From Dendrobium chrysotoxum (taxonomy: Eukaryota; Streptophyta; Magnoliopsida; Asparagales; Orchidaceae), in assembly GCA_019925795.1 (NCBI GenBank), contig CM034314.1, positions 82,828,780 to 82,892,779 of the forward strand: a DNA stretch of 64,000 bases, in the 5' to 3' direction. The translations under genes and the position numbers were made by a program. Below, one piece after another: positions 43,346-58,300 of this stretch. The first letter of the stretch is position 1, and each line of letters starts with the position of its first letter. A model generated the notes under the pieces. The model searched no databases and was not told the origin of the DNA. It was given only the letters and a program-made list of their open reading frames with translations.

Positions 43346-46300
43346 ATGGAGAAGAATAACAAGTATAGCATCATCATACCAACCTACAACGAGCGCCTCA
43401 ACATCGGCCTTCTTGTGTACCTCATCTTCAAACACCTCCGGTAATGCTTTCTCCATCCATTTATTGGAATTTACTATTATTGTGCCATTTTATACTTTAT
43501 AGTATTGCGAAGATTTAAATTATTTGGTTGCTTCTTCACTGTTTGTTTGTAAGCTTTCACTTCTATCCAGATGATCAACACTGATTTTAACCTTTTTTTT
43601 TCCCATCAATTTTAGCTATGTAGCTGCCATCTATATAGATAGTTGCTCTTGGATCATATAGTTAATTTTCCAACATATAAATAGCACGACAATTTAGATG
43701 CCACCAAAATAGCAGGCTATGATGTATCAATAATTATTATGGCTTCATAGCAAGATCAAATTAGATTCTTCTTTTGAATATGACTAATGGAAAATCTTCA
43801 TTAATATATTAAAAAGTGAGAGCCCCACGAAATAAGCAATTCTTAGGAAGGCTTTCAGACCTCTCTTTGTTATGTTTTTCCTTTAAAGAATAAACTACAA
43901 TGCGTAAATTCAATTGTGAATCTTTTGCTTAGCAAGGTGTCTAGAGTTGGAAGGCTCAAGCTGAGAGGTATGTTGGTAAGTTAAGTAATATGCCAAGATA
44001 TTTTCATTAATACATGGCAAAGATATTTACATTGATACATGACACTCTTTTTCCAAAAGGGTAGTTTAACAAATAAAAAGACATTGATACATGACACTCT
44101 TTTTCCAAAAGGGTAGTTTAACAAATAAAAAGCTTCAATAATTATCAAATGAACTAATAATGGTTTGGTGAGAGATAAGGTCTTCTCCAAGGGCAGAACC
44201 ATATCTACTACAGGATGGGCAATTGCCGCCCCCCCCCCCCCCCCCCCCCTCCTCTCAAAATTATAATTTTGTTAAATAAAGAAGATTATTTAGATAATTT
44301 TTTTTTTCGACTCTTTTAAAGCCTCTTTTACCCATGTTTAGAAGAAAAAAATCTCCAACTAGCTGCTAGCTGGTCAAAACTCCGTTCATCTTTGCAAGTC
44401 GCCAAATCCACAGCTCAGTTGAGTTGGAACAATGTCATCGAAGAAGAAAAAAAGTTTGAAGTTTCTTTAACGACTCTTTCAAAACCTGCTATGCGTGAAG
44501 CTAAAGCACCACGGTGGGGGAAAGGCAAACCGACAGTTTGTATCTAATCCGAAATCTCAATGTTTGATTATATCTGAGCTATTTGGTGACTGAAATGATG
44601 CTTATTAGTATAGACATACTACTATATAATTGTGTCTGCTGTTTTATAGATTATGTTCAATTATTTCTTAGTGAATGCATCAATTTTTGTAAAGATATGG
44701 GGCTTCCTGTTTTAATATTTTTGATGTCTAGTGCTTTTGAGAAAAGTCCTACATAGATATTTTTTAAACCAGTTATTCTAATAAGATAAATATTTTTTTA
44801 AATCAACTATTGGAAAATTTGTTAGAAGCTATCTTGGCCAAAGTTTTATCAAAATAATTTTAAATTTTAGGAATTTGCATTATTCATTGGTTCATGAACG
44901 ATTTAATTTTATGTTATATTTCTTTTCTAAATAATTTTAAATTTATATATTTTTAATTATTGTAAATTATTTTTTTAGTGTTTTATATAAAAATTAAAAT
45001 CTTATGACATTTAAATTTATGCATTTTTAATATTATTTTATTTATATGATAAGTTTGCCCACCTTTAAAAAAGAAGTTGGTTCTGCCTCTGATTAATAGA
45101 GACTAGTTTATCTATTGGATTATATTCTTTTAACAATTAAAATGATTGATTGAAATGTTTTTGAGGCATGATAAAATTTATTTTAAAATTAAGTATTTCT
45201 ACTATAACAGATAGTTTAAAGGAAATCCATGTTATAAATGTTGTTGAGCTCCATAAAATAATTTATAAAATTATTGAGTTTCAATATTAGGAGACTTTCA
45301 CAACAACATTATATATCATTTATTTATATTTTTTATTTGATTTTTTTGTAGTGCATAATTAGTAGGGGTGTTAAAATGGGTTTTCGGGTCGTATTCGGGC
45401 TAAACTCGAAATTGACTCGACCTGATTAGGCAAACGGGTCAGAAATCAAATCCCGGACCTGACCCGCCCCTAATTTGTGTTGATCGACCCGACCTGCTAA
45501 CTAGCAATGTAGCCAGGTGTGAGCGGGTGCAGGCGTGAGCGCGAGAGCAAGGCCAGCGGGTGAGCCTACGGGTGATGGAGTGAGAGCGTGCAGGAGAGCC
45601 TGCGAGCGAGGGGGCGAGCGCGTGTGGGCAAGCATGTGGGCTAGACGGTGAGCATGTGCAGGCGATCGCGGTGCGAACACGGGAACTGGACCAGGCGCTG
45701 GTGCGGTGCAGGTGCGGATGCTAGCGTGGGAGGGATCACTGATTGGTACGAGCGTGGAATCAGTGTTGGCACGAGCGTGTGATCACTGTGGGCGATGAGG
45801 GTGTGACTTGCGTGAGTTTCGAGTTTTCAGTTTTAGCCGAACTCGATCCAAAATTAAAAATGAGTCAGAAAATGAAACTTGAACTTGACCCATTTGCAAT
45901 ACGGGTTGACCCGAACCCAAAATTTTTCGGGTTGGATCAAATATTGACACCCCTAATAATTAGTTAATGTATTATACCAAGTGTCAATAAGTGATAAAAA
46001 TCATTTGCAAGGTCGGGTCAAATATTGACATCCATAAGTTTTGGAATTACTAGATAAAAATCATCTTTCTAACATTCTTTGTTAATGACTTGAAAGTCTT
46101 TGTAACCATGTTCATTCTTTTTAAAAGCTAATAAACTATTTTTTAATCAATTTAATTTAAAATTATCAATAAATAACTATTTTTCTTCTTCTTATTATTT
46201 TTAATTGATAAAAAATATATCAATCACCACAAACCATTTTAAACATATTTGAACTACATCAAAAACTTCCATTAAAACTAGGGTTAAATATTTTGTTTAA

Positions 46301-49300
46301 TTTAACCTTACAAATTAATTTTGAGTCCACTACTCAAATATATCACCCATTAAATAATACTTTTAGTATGATTATTTTTTTAAAATAAGTTTAATTTAAA
46401 TATTTAAGATTTTATTAATAAATAATAACATCGGAATAAAATTTTCTAAAAATTATAGATATATAACACACCAAAAATAAAAGAAATAAAAATCTTAAAA
46501 TTTCATAGATTCACTAAACAATCTTATATGTCATTTCAAATACTCAAGAAACAATCATATAAATATAGTTTCATGGATCTAACAATATAACCAAAATAAA
46601 TAAATGAAACTTACAAATTGAAAAAAAGGTAAAATATATAGAAAGAATGACAGTTGAGCTAAATAGACAATTATATCTATCATTTTATAAGTCAATATAA
46701 ATTTATTGTAAGTATGTGTTATTAAGATCTCATTTGGTATATTTGTATTGGTTGTTTGCTTTTATTATGCTGCTTGATCCTTTCATATTAAATTAAATAT
46801 GAACTATTTCATAAATCAATTTATATACTCATAAAATCATATCAAATGTGCATAAATAAAACGATTATTTTTAATATATTAGCCAAGTATCTTATCTAGT
46901 CTTATTTTTGTTATTTATTAAAATATTGCAAATGCAATAATTGCTGACCATGCTTAATATTTTATAATGCTTGCAGTTTATATAACACTTTAATATTTAA
47001 ATTATATAAAAAATATAATTAACATTATATTATCTCAAACGAAATAAATGGTTTCATGCATATGTTTCAACGTGATTTAGATCATATATAGATGCTATAT
47101 AAACATGTAAATAAATAAAATTTTTGTGATTTATGTATGCAAATCTCACTAGTTTTTTATTCCAAACCTTTGGTAACAAAAAGTTTATGCATTTGGACAT
47201 TTCTGTAAGTCTTGAATATCTTCTAAATGACATTCATACTATTGCTATGCTTATTATGGAAAAATTGTATATTATTATTTAAAAATTACTTATAAAATGT
47301 CACTTTAGGCCATATCTGTACATAATTTAGTTTAATTTAAGCTGGTTATATATCAAAATAATGAATATGCATCTAGTATCGCCTTTGAAAAATTCGATAT
47401 TATCTTTATTACCTGGATGATGCCGGATTCTATGGACATGTAGCCCTATTATGACCCTTCTTTTTGCAATTTTCACAAGTCTTGTTTGAGGTTGAAGGTG
47501 CCTCATCTATTGTATTACGAAATCTATTTGATCTGGGTCTACCTACACGTCGCCTGAAAGCCGGTGCAATCAACAGAATGATTATGTGTTGTTCGCTAAA
47601 GGTGGGCCAAATTGCCTTGGGGGGAACAACATGGAATAATCCATAGTACGTTGCCCTATATGAGTTGACTGTGAAGTATTTTGATACGAAGGCTTTATGA
47701 TCCAATCGCTTTAATCTGGCAACCACTAGCACATGAAAACATGGCACATGATATAATTGTGGTTTCATGCATGTGCATATACAAGTGTCTGATGTTAGTA
47801 TCTCAACTTTATGTGGTCGGCTTTATGTATCCACAACAGTGTCTATGAACTGCATTGAGGAAAATTTTCCGGCAACCTCTTATAAGGCCTGGATACTTAT
47901 CAGAGATTATGCACAAATTAGCACGCTCCTTCACTGCTCCAAGTAAATCATATAGGTTTTGTAAGAACCAGACCCATGAATCGTTGTTCTCAGATTCAAC
48001 AACAAAGAAAGCCAACAGAAAGAGTCCACCATTCCCATCAATCCCTACAGCTGCGAGGAGGATCCCACGATACTTTCCAAGCAAGAAAGTCTTATCGAGG
48101 CTAAGGACTGGCCGACACTCTTGCCACCCATAAATGGATGGACCGAAAGCCCAGAATTGCCTTGAATCGTGAGCCTCCAACTAACTGAACATTATAGATT
48201 GTGCCCGGTTGGGATAAACGTATAGCCTCTATGAAATGTAGTAGAGAACGGTAGGAATCTTTGTAGCTACCAAATGTTACTTCGATAGCTTTTCTACGTG
48301 CGTCACATGCCTTTATGTATGAGATCTTCATTTTAAATTTTGACTCCATTCTAGCAATAATCTCCTTCGGCTTCATATCGAGTTGTTGCCGTATGTTTGG
48401 CATGATGTGCCTTCATACGAACTTAGAGGTGCAATTGTGATGACCAACAACCATTATCGGGTGGGTGCAGGTATGTGGAGGACCACATGTTGCTACTTTC
48501 TAAAGACCACCTAGTCTGTTACTTCGTGCTGCATGTAATCGCCAAAAGCATGGCCTATGCAGATTTTTATGTTGGGCACATGTGATAGTGAGACGACTCT
48601 TGTTGGAAGTCAATTTGACGTACTGAACATTCTGGATAATTGATCACCCATTAATTGCAGCTTGAAGGTCTTTCTTAGTATGAAAAATCTGACCTTCATA
48701 CAGTTCAATTGGAATATTTGTTTATGTTGAGCTAACTATGTTCACAACTGGAGCATCAAATTGTTCATCAACATCCCCATTGTTGGGTGGTTTGAACGGT
48801 TTTTGTGAATTCATTATTTGCAACCATCGTCTCTAACCCAGTTAGATTTCGTCGTGCACGATCTTCAATGAATTCTACATCGTTATTTTCCTCATTGTTA
48901 TAATTTCTCATAGATTCATATGTATTTGATTCAGTTTAACTAGCATCATGTGATGAATCAGTACTACCACTAAGCATAATTTTGTATGCATCTACTTTGT
49001 CGTAATCAACCTCGTAACCATCCGCCATGATATTTTCATTTTGGTAGGTCTGCTGCATGTATGGCTCCGACGTCTGATTGTCTTCAAATATATTATAAGT
49101 AGGTCTTAACCAACATGGACGTTCACTCACATTAGGACATGAAGGCAACTGTTGTTGCATAAATGTATGTCGCTTCGACAAACTAAGGTGGCCATGAAAT
49201 TCATATTCTACATATATTGTATTCGCTCTTCCACCATCCCGTTGGTCAACAGATGTTGTAGTGGGTCTACGTTAAATTAAATTTTATTTAGGGTCGTTAA

Positions 49301-52300
49301 TGTTTAAGAAGGTACTCAATGAAGCAGCACAAACCATGGTTGTTAATACTCACATATGCACTTGAGTTGATGGACCGACAACTTCGACATTTCTTATTTC
49401 TTCAACCTCACGTACACTACGACATTATGAGTTATATCATCCACCAACATGAACTCACAAACCTCATCATCGGTGACATGTGTCGCACAATAGCCACAAT
49501 TATCATGGAAGCGACATGTTAGGATAACAGTGTTTGCTGTTGAATTTATCCTTAGTGCACGCGTAATTCATTATTTTAGTATTGCGAGCGAGATGTTCTC
49601 ATCAACGAGGAGTGGCTGATTTCTTCCACCAATATATGTCGGTGTGAACTCGTCCGCAATACGCAACTTTCCCCCAAAATATAGCAGTAATCGTGACATG
49701 CTACCAAAATAGGATGATACACATAAATCTTAAACAAATTTTGGCGGTATTATATTCAACAATATTGCTTGTAATGTATTATTGTTGATAGTCAATTTTT
49801 TAACATGTCAATATATATTACTATCAATGACAGATATTTTATTTATACTTTAAACATTAGCGGAAGCACAAAATATATTTTTAGCTAATATAATATTTTC
49901 CCATGAGTTGATGATAGGCATAAGTTCATGTTCCAAGAAGTTAATATTTATTAAAATTATTAGGCATTAGGAAATATTAATCATTATATATTATTCATTT
50001 GAAAAGTAATTTCTATTAATAATTTTAATTGTATATGAATGAATGCATTTAGAAGTATACAAAATTTTTGCATTTTATTGGAATAAATTTAGTATGTTCT
50101 ATCTTCAAAGTTTATAATTTATTTTATTATTAAAGGCAGTTTAAGATCACTTAAATCTAACTCCGTATAGGTTCACTTAAGATCACTTAAGATTATTTAC
50201 TTACATAAAAAATTTTATTTTTAAACTTTTTAAATGTTCAATATTCAAATTCTACTGTATAAAAATTTCGTAATAATGAATATTAATAAAAAAATTCATA
50301 TTAACATATTGTAATAAATATTATAATATAAATAAAATTACTATTATAATAATTTGATAATATAATATACATATATTACATAAATTTTAATGAATTATTA
50401 TTATTATAGTATTTAATAAATAATTATTGTTTAATTATCTTATAAAATTTTTGAAATAGAAATTAGAATATAATTATTATTTGAATATCATTATATATAA
50501 ATTCTAAAAGATGACAACTAAATTATTAGATTTAAGTAATAATTAAATTAAAATTAATTTTTAAGATTATTATTACATTATTAATATGTTATTATTATTT
50601 CAACATTATAAGTTCTCTGTATATGTACAGGTTTTTTACTTACAGAAAAAAAAATATTTTTAAAGTCTTCTAAAGTTGAATATTCAAAATTGAATACATA
50701 ACGTTTCATAATAATTAATATTAATTAAAATAAAATCATTTTAATATATTATAATACATATTATAATTTAAATAAAAATTATTATTTTACCATTTTTATA
50801 AAATAATACACATATATTATATACATTTTAAATTATTATTATTATTATATTTAAAGAATAATTAATCTTAAATTATCTTACAAAAGTTTTGAAATTGATA
50901 TTAGAATATAATTATTATTTGAATATCAAAATATCTAAAATCTGACTTAACTAAATTTTTAGATTAAAGTAATATTTAAATTAAAATTATTTTAAAGAGT
51001 ATTATTACATTATAAAAATGTTATTATAATTTAAATATTATAAGTTCTCTGTATCTATACAGATTTTTCTACTTACAGAAAAAAAAAATAATTTCGAACT
51101 CTTTTAAAGTTGAATATTCAAAAACTAATGTATAGAATCTCGTAATAATTAAAATTAATAAAAGCAAAAACATATTAAAATATTGTACTAAATATTATAA
51201 TATAAATTTTTTTATTATAATAATAAAATAATATAATATACATATATTATTTACATTTTAATTAATTAATTATTATTATAATATTTAAAAAATATAAAAT
51301 CTTACTTAATTTGAATATCATCATATATAAAATTCTATTAATTAATTAAATTTAATATCTAAAATCTAAAATCTAAAATCCATCAATTAATTTTAATTTG
51401 AATATCATCAAATATAAATTCTAAAATCTATTTTATAGCCAGAGTTTTTATACTACTGTTGAAAAAACTTATTTTATAAAGAAAATGTTCGAAAAACATC
51501 CTACTTTTTTCATCCAAAAATTATGTTACCATAAATGTAGGCCAAATAACTAAAACAACAGAGGCCTATTATCAAGGGTAAAGATTAAACAAATTTTCAC
51601 ATAAGATGCTATTGAAAACAATAATTTTGAGAAGATACAAAATAATAACCATAGAAAGGAACCATGCTCCAAATCTACGCATCCATATGCTTACATCCAA
51701 CATTCCAACCCACAATGAGAGCGAAACTTTTATCCAAAAATATAACTAAAAAAGAGAGCTTTGGTCTTATAAAATTTAGTTTGCTTAATTTTTCTTTCAT
51801 TTTTTTTTTGCTATATGGTAAGAAAAACAACATTTTCTATTAAAAAAAAAGGTATAAATCTAAATCTAGATTGCAATCAATATATTAAGCTACTTACAAA
51901 AGTTAAAACAAGAAAAAGAAGACAAATTAAATATTTCTAATATATACTCAAATCATATCTACCTATTATTTATTATTTTAATGGTTAAATTATCTCCTTA
52001 ATTATTAAAAAAATTAAGCTTAGAAATATATATATTTGGTTTTATTAAGTACTCTATTACAAAAGAACTTATTAATACATGAGCTTGCTTAATATTTTTT
52101 AACTTTTTTAATACTATGTAAAAAAAAACAACATTTCCAATCTAGAAAAATATAAAAATCACATATATACAATCTAAATCTATATATATAAACAATATTT
52201 TAAGGTTACTTCAATATTCACATCCAACAATAATAACCAGATCCAACAATAATAACATTTTCAATCCGAACAGTATCTGCTTGTAAAAAAAGAAAAATGA

Positions 52301-55300
52301 AGTACCAATAATAACCACTCCGACAATGATTTCAGAAGCATGAAATTAAAATATTCACTTTAAAATTCACATAAAAAAATATTTCTTCTAAAATCTAACA
52401 ACAACATAATCATATATTATAAGAAATAAGAATATATATAAATCTTTGACCAAAAAAAAAAAAAAGGTTACTAACCTTCTTCCATGGAACCTCTTATATC
52501 TTCAAACTTCAGTTATGCTTTTCTCGGGTTGGGGGGCTATTTATAAGCCCAAACGAGTAATATTTTTCTTTAACACGAGGCCCTCTACTAAATTTTTTTA
52601 TCGCATGCCAGCTATCCTCTCGCAATGCACGGATCTGGTCCCCGTGTTTGACAATAATTTTTCGAAAAACCAAGGAAGTCGGCCTGTCAAGCTAAAATGC
52701 GCTATATCTATTGGCGCATTCCTTAGAATGCGCCTAATAAATTGGCGTAATCCAAGGAATGCGCCAAACATTTCGGCGCATTCTATGAGATTACTTGAGA
52801 ACTTCAGTTCATCTCGAAGAATGCGTGAATTAGTCCGGCGCATTTCAAAGAATGCACCGGAGAATGCTCCAATTAGTCCGGTGCATTCTTTGAATTTGCT
52901 AACCTGATTAGCGCATTGTACAATGTGCCACACACTTTAGCGTATCTGCTTCTTTACAAATATTCTGAAAATCGTGCTCCTCCACTTAAATATGCAATGT
53001 TCCATGCTCCTTTTAAAAATTTGGTTTTACTCCTTATCTCCTCCTCCTTTCAAATAGCCTAAATTAGTGGATTTTTTTTTTAATTGGTACCCCATGCATG
53101 TAGGAAAATATAAGAGGAAAAAGGATATAAAGTTGTAATATTGCTCCCATTATGCTATCTTACAATGCATATGTGATATCTTTCATGTTTACAGATTTTT
53201 CATATGCAGATCCACTTGAATCACTTCTCGTGGAGAAAGCTTTCCCACCTATCTACCACTACTTCCAATGAAGATATATCTTATGAGTTTATCCCTTCTA
53301 CAGAACTAGTGGCGTTCGTAGAAGAAGAGTGCGTGACTCAACAAGCACTAAATCGAATGATAGGAATTAATAATTTGGATTTTATCGAGTCAGCTTGCGA
53401 GCCAATCAACCGAGTTGGGTGTAATGCTAGAGAGCGGGAGGCTCCTGCCCGACCCAGAACAGTCGAGCCCAGCAACAAAATAGCTGGGAGGGAATTAGGC
53501 TAGCAAGGAGGGGGGGTTTCAGCCACTCTTGTGGGCCATAGAAGTTAATAATTACTATGTAAGGAGGAGAAACAAATGGAGAGTTATTTAGGAATGTTTT
53601 AATTAAAATTGGGAGGAAATTATTTAGGGAAAGAGATCTAAATTGAATTCAAATTAAAGATGGAATCATGTATGGAAAGTGAGCTGATTTGGGAGGGAAT
53701 TAGGAAAGCCTATTTAGGCCTAACTATATGGTTATTTCAGATTTATGCAATTTGTTTTCTGCGGTAGCTTTTCTTGTGAATTTCCTTGCAGCGTCTAGGA
53801 TTTGTGGGAGAGCTGATCTACCTCTCGAATATTATAAATTAAATCATTGTATCTTTCTTTATTGTGAAGAGATAATAAAAAATCAGTCCATATCTTCGTG
53901 TTCCTACAATTTTCTACTTGTTACCTTGCTGTTTTTACTTCCAAAGTTTATCACTGGGTCAAGCTCAAATTTGAGCTTGTATATCATGAGCTGAAATCTG
54001 ATCTCCAGCTTAAATTCACGACTTGATTAGCTCGACTCGCAAGCTCATTAATAGTCGAGTTCAAGCAACCTTGTGAGCTAATTGATCACATTTTCAACCC
54101 TACATTTTACGTGTTGAGGGCTAGGACGATGGTGTTCTACATGGTTGGGTTGGGGAGGCAATACACAATGAGGCTACACGAAGATGAGGGGTTATGATGA
54201 GGAGGATGTGAGGTGCAAGGGAGAATATCAAGGAGAGAGGGTTGCGAATAGTGTATTCAAATTAACTCAAATAGGACAAATTTTGAATACATGGGAAATG
54301 GGTCTTTTAGGGTATTACTAATATTTTTCTTTTTTTTTGTATTTCTTTTACTTCAAACCAAACACTTAAAATGTTAAAATGACATGGAAATGAAATTCAA
54401 TGTCTCATTACTACAGCCTTAGAAATTACTTAAAACTAGCTTTATTTTTTGTTTAGTGCAGATTATGAAAGTTCTGTGAAGATTTTGGTGATTAAAGCTC
54501 TTTGTGAGAGTTATATTTACAAAAGTTAATTAGATTGGTTTAAAGATGAGACAAAGATGAGACTAATAAAGTGGCTATCCACTCATCATCTAAGCTAGAG
54601 ATTCTCTAGATACACTACCATTCTAGTTTTAATTTCCCTAAAAGATAGGTTTCTTTATGTTGTTGCTTATTCCTACTTTTCCTTAATGCACCATATTTTC
54701 TTAGAAAGGTAAACGATCGAATAAGTTTTACATGCTAAAATGCCCTGATGGTATAAAACATAATTAGCATTTCTAGAAGTCCTATAAGCATTCGATGTTT
54801 GATTTTACAGGGAATGGGATTTTGAAGTCATAATTGTAGACGATGGTAGTCCTGACGGTACTCAAGACATGGTAAAACAACTTCAGCAACTATATGGTGA
54901 AGAGCGCATTGTAGGAACACGATTCACTTTTATTTTTATGAAAGCATTCTTTTGTAGATTTATTCTGATTTAATTATCTGCCTGATTATATTGGTTCCAT
55001 TAACCCTACTGACTGATTTGATGATTCCAAGCTATTAAGAGCAAGACCAAGTAAGCTTGGTCTAGGTATGTGCTGGCCGTACCTTTTATCTATTCTCTTT
55101 AGATAAAAAAGCTTTAAGTTATTGATCTAAAAAGGGTTACAGGAACTGCCTATTGTCATGGGTTGAAGCATGCGTCTGGAGATTTTGTAATAATCATGGA
55201 TGCAGATTTGTCCCATCATGTAAGAATGCTGCTTAATGTTTTTTGGCTATCAAGTTTATTTGTTCTTTTTTTTCATCTATGTTCTTCTTTCTACTCTTTT

Positions 55301-58300
55301 TTGCAGCCAAAATATTTACCAAGTTTCATTAGGTGAGTTTCCGTATTATAACACTTTTACGCTTTAACAAAAATCTGGAGACATCTCAATATGGTTATGT
55401 TTTTTTTAAGCTTTGATTGGTATAAATTTCTCCATTTACTCATCTGCCATCTAATCTTCATGATATACCAACCTACCACTCAATTTTAAAACAAAACAAA
55501 TATGCCGCTCCATTTCCTCCATCTGCCACAATGCAAATAGGTGTTATAATGACTTGATTTTATGATGATCCAGTTTCGGCTCAAAATTGGCTTGAACATA
55601 TATAAGATGGCTTATAATCGACTCATGGATCTAATTGATTCGATTTTGAACTGACTTGTATCAACTTGAATTCAAGATGCTCCAAATTAGAATTGAGTGG
55701 GATCAAATTTGAATTGAATTAACTTCAATCATTTATTTTCCTTTTCTTAAATTTTAACAAATATTTAATAGGCATACATTTATAAGCATTTATATATTAA
55801 TTTTAAAAATATGCATACTATTTATATATCAAACTTATCTCAAAGTTGACTCGATTTGATCTAGGCCCAGCTTGAAATTGTCTTGAAGATCGGGATGAGC
55901 TAAAAATGTGGTTCATGGCTTGGCTTTTTAATTAATAATGAGTTTAATCTTTGAGCAATCTTTGCTTTATGAGTTAAAAACACATCCTTAAATGCAATCT
56001 CCTCCCCTGCCATCATATGATTAGAAACCACTCATCTCCTCCCTCTTATTCTTCTTGCTTGCTTCATGCATCTATAATCTCCACAAATCCTTTAATGCAT
56101 CTCTTCCCATTACACACTAATGATGACCTTAATTTGCCTCCATAATTTTTGCTAAATGTGTCATTTGCAATGTATTGATACACGTTTTCAATCCACCTCA
56201 TTATTCTCCGTTGAAAATCACTTGCTGCGTCTACGGTGGAAACTGGTTGATCAAGCATTTTCCATGGAGATTAGTGTTACTAAGATTTTGGTTTTTCTAT
56301 GGAATAGCTGGTGGATGAGGAGGTGGGGGCTGTGGTGGAGCGCTTGAGGAGAATGAATGGAGTGAATGAAGTGAATGGTGGCGATGGAGGAGTGGGAGGG
56401 CAGGCCATAAAAGAGGCTAATCGGCTAAAGGAGTGAATGGGGTGGTTGGCTTCCTTTTCCTCATCATACTTCATTACAGAGAGACTTTGGTAGTTTAACG
56501 GACCATTGATTTGATTATTTGAGATATTGCAGCAGTTTAAGCTACTCTAATCTGAAATAGAGTGTTAACAAGGGTGTTCTTTGTTCTGTTTTAAAGATTT
56601 CAGTGCCAAAAGTTTATTGCATTCTCATTATTGCTGTTAAGATCTTCAGACCGTTATGTAGAATCTCATTTCTGAAGAGCTCTTTTTTTATGGCTTTTTT
56701 TAACCAGTTTTATTTTAGCCATAACCACTTAGTTGGATTCAGATTTTGAATTGTATGAGTCTGATGCAATCAATTAAGTTGATATTGTTACAACAACAAC
56801 ATCAAGCCTTTATCCCACTATATAGGGTCAGCTACATGAATCCTTTTTCTCTATTTTATCCTATTAAGAGTCAGATTCTCATTTAAATTTAATAAAGGTC
56901 ATTTCTAATATTTCTAACCAAGTCTTTTTAGGTCTACCTCTACTTTTCTTAACCTAACCAAATCTAAAAATATTATCAACAAAAAGCATACACCAGGGTT
57001 TTAAAAAAAAAAGAAGAAAAAAAGCATACACCAGGGTACACCTCTTGCAAATGTCTAGTAAGAACATCCATGACTAAAGAAGAAAGATATGGGCTTAAGG
57101 TTGATCCTTGATGTAAACCAACTGAAATAGGAAAATACTTGGTCAAACCACCTTGTGTTCGAACACAAGTAACAACTCTTGCATATATATACTTAATGAC
57201 TTGAATATAAGCATTATTAATCATTTTCTTATTTAGAACTCTCCATAGCACTTCTCTTGGAACTTTATCATATGCTTTCTCTAAATTAATAAATATCATA
57301 TGTAGGTTCTCCTTATTCTCTCTATACTTCTCCATCAAACATCTCAATAAATGTATAGCTTTCATAGTAGACCTATCTGGTATGAATCCAAATTGATTTT
57401 GAGAAACATTAGTATCACGTCGTAACCTATGCTCCATAACTCTCTTCTATAGTTTTAAAGTATGACACATCAACTTAATTTCTCTATAATTTGCACAATC
57501 TTGTGCATCACCTTTATTCTTAAAAATAGGAATCAACACACTTATTCTCCACTCATTTGGTATTTTTTTGTCTTCAAACTAATATTAAAAAGTTTGGTAA
57601 GCCAAGAGATTCTTTCATCTCCCAAGCAACATTTCCACACATCTATTGGAATATCATCAGGTCCAACAACTTTTGCACACTTCATTTTTTTAAAGCCTCT
57701 CTAGCTTTGATTTTACTAATATGCCGATTAAAATAGAAATATCTATTTTCATTTAGAGTGCTAAGGTCACTAATGTCAATCGTATTCTCACAATCTTAAT
57801 TGAAAAGCTTAGCAAAATATCTCATCCACTTTGTTGAATATGCACTTCTAATACAGATTTTTTTTGATCTTCATCCTTAATGAACTTCATTTGAATTAAA
57901 TCCTTATTACAATCTCTTTGTTTGGCTAACTTATACATATATCTTTCGCCATTTTTAGTATCTAATCTATTATATAAATCTTTAAAAGATAAAATTTTTA
58001 CATCGCATATTGCTTTCTTAGATTTCTTACGGACCTCTTTATATTTTTCCTAATTTTCAGAGTTTTTATATTTAAACCAATTTTTATAATAAAGCTTCTT
58101 ATTTTTTATCTTTTTTTTTGCACATTTTGATTTCATCACTAATTATTTTTACTATTAGGAGCTTTGTTATAAAAATTATGTTGATATTGTTATCGGTCAA
58201 TATTCCGTTGGCAGGGAAGAAATATTCTTTTCAAACTAACTTTAGCTTGTTGATCCACAAAAAGTTTTTATGCAATCACATGCTCGTTTCCTCTAACTTA

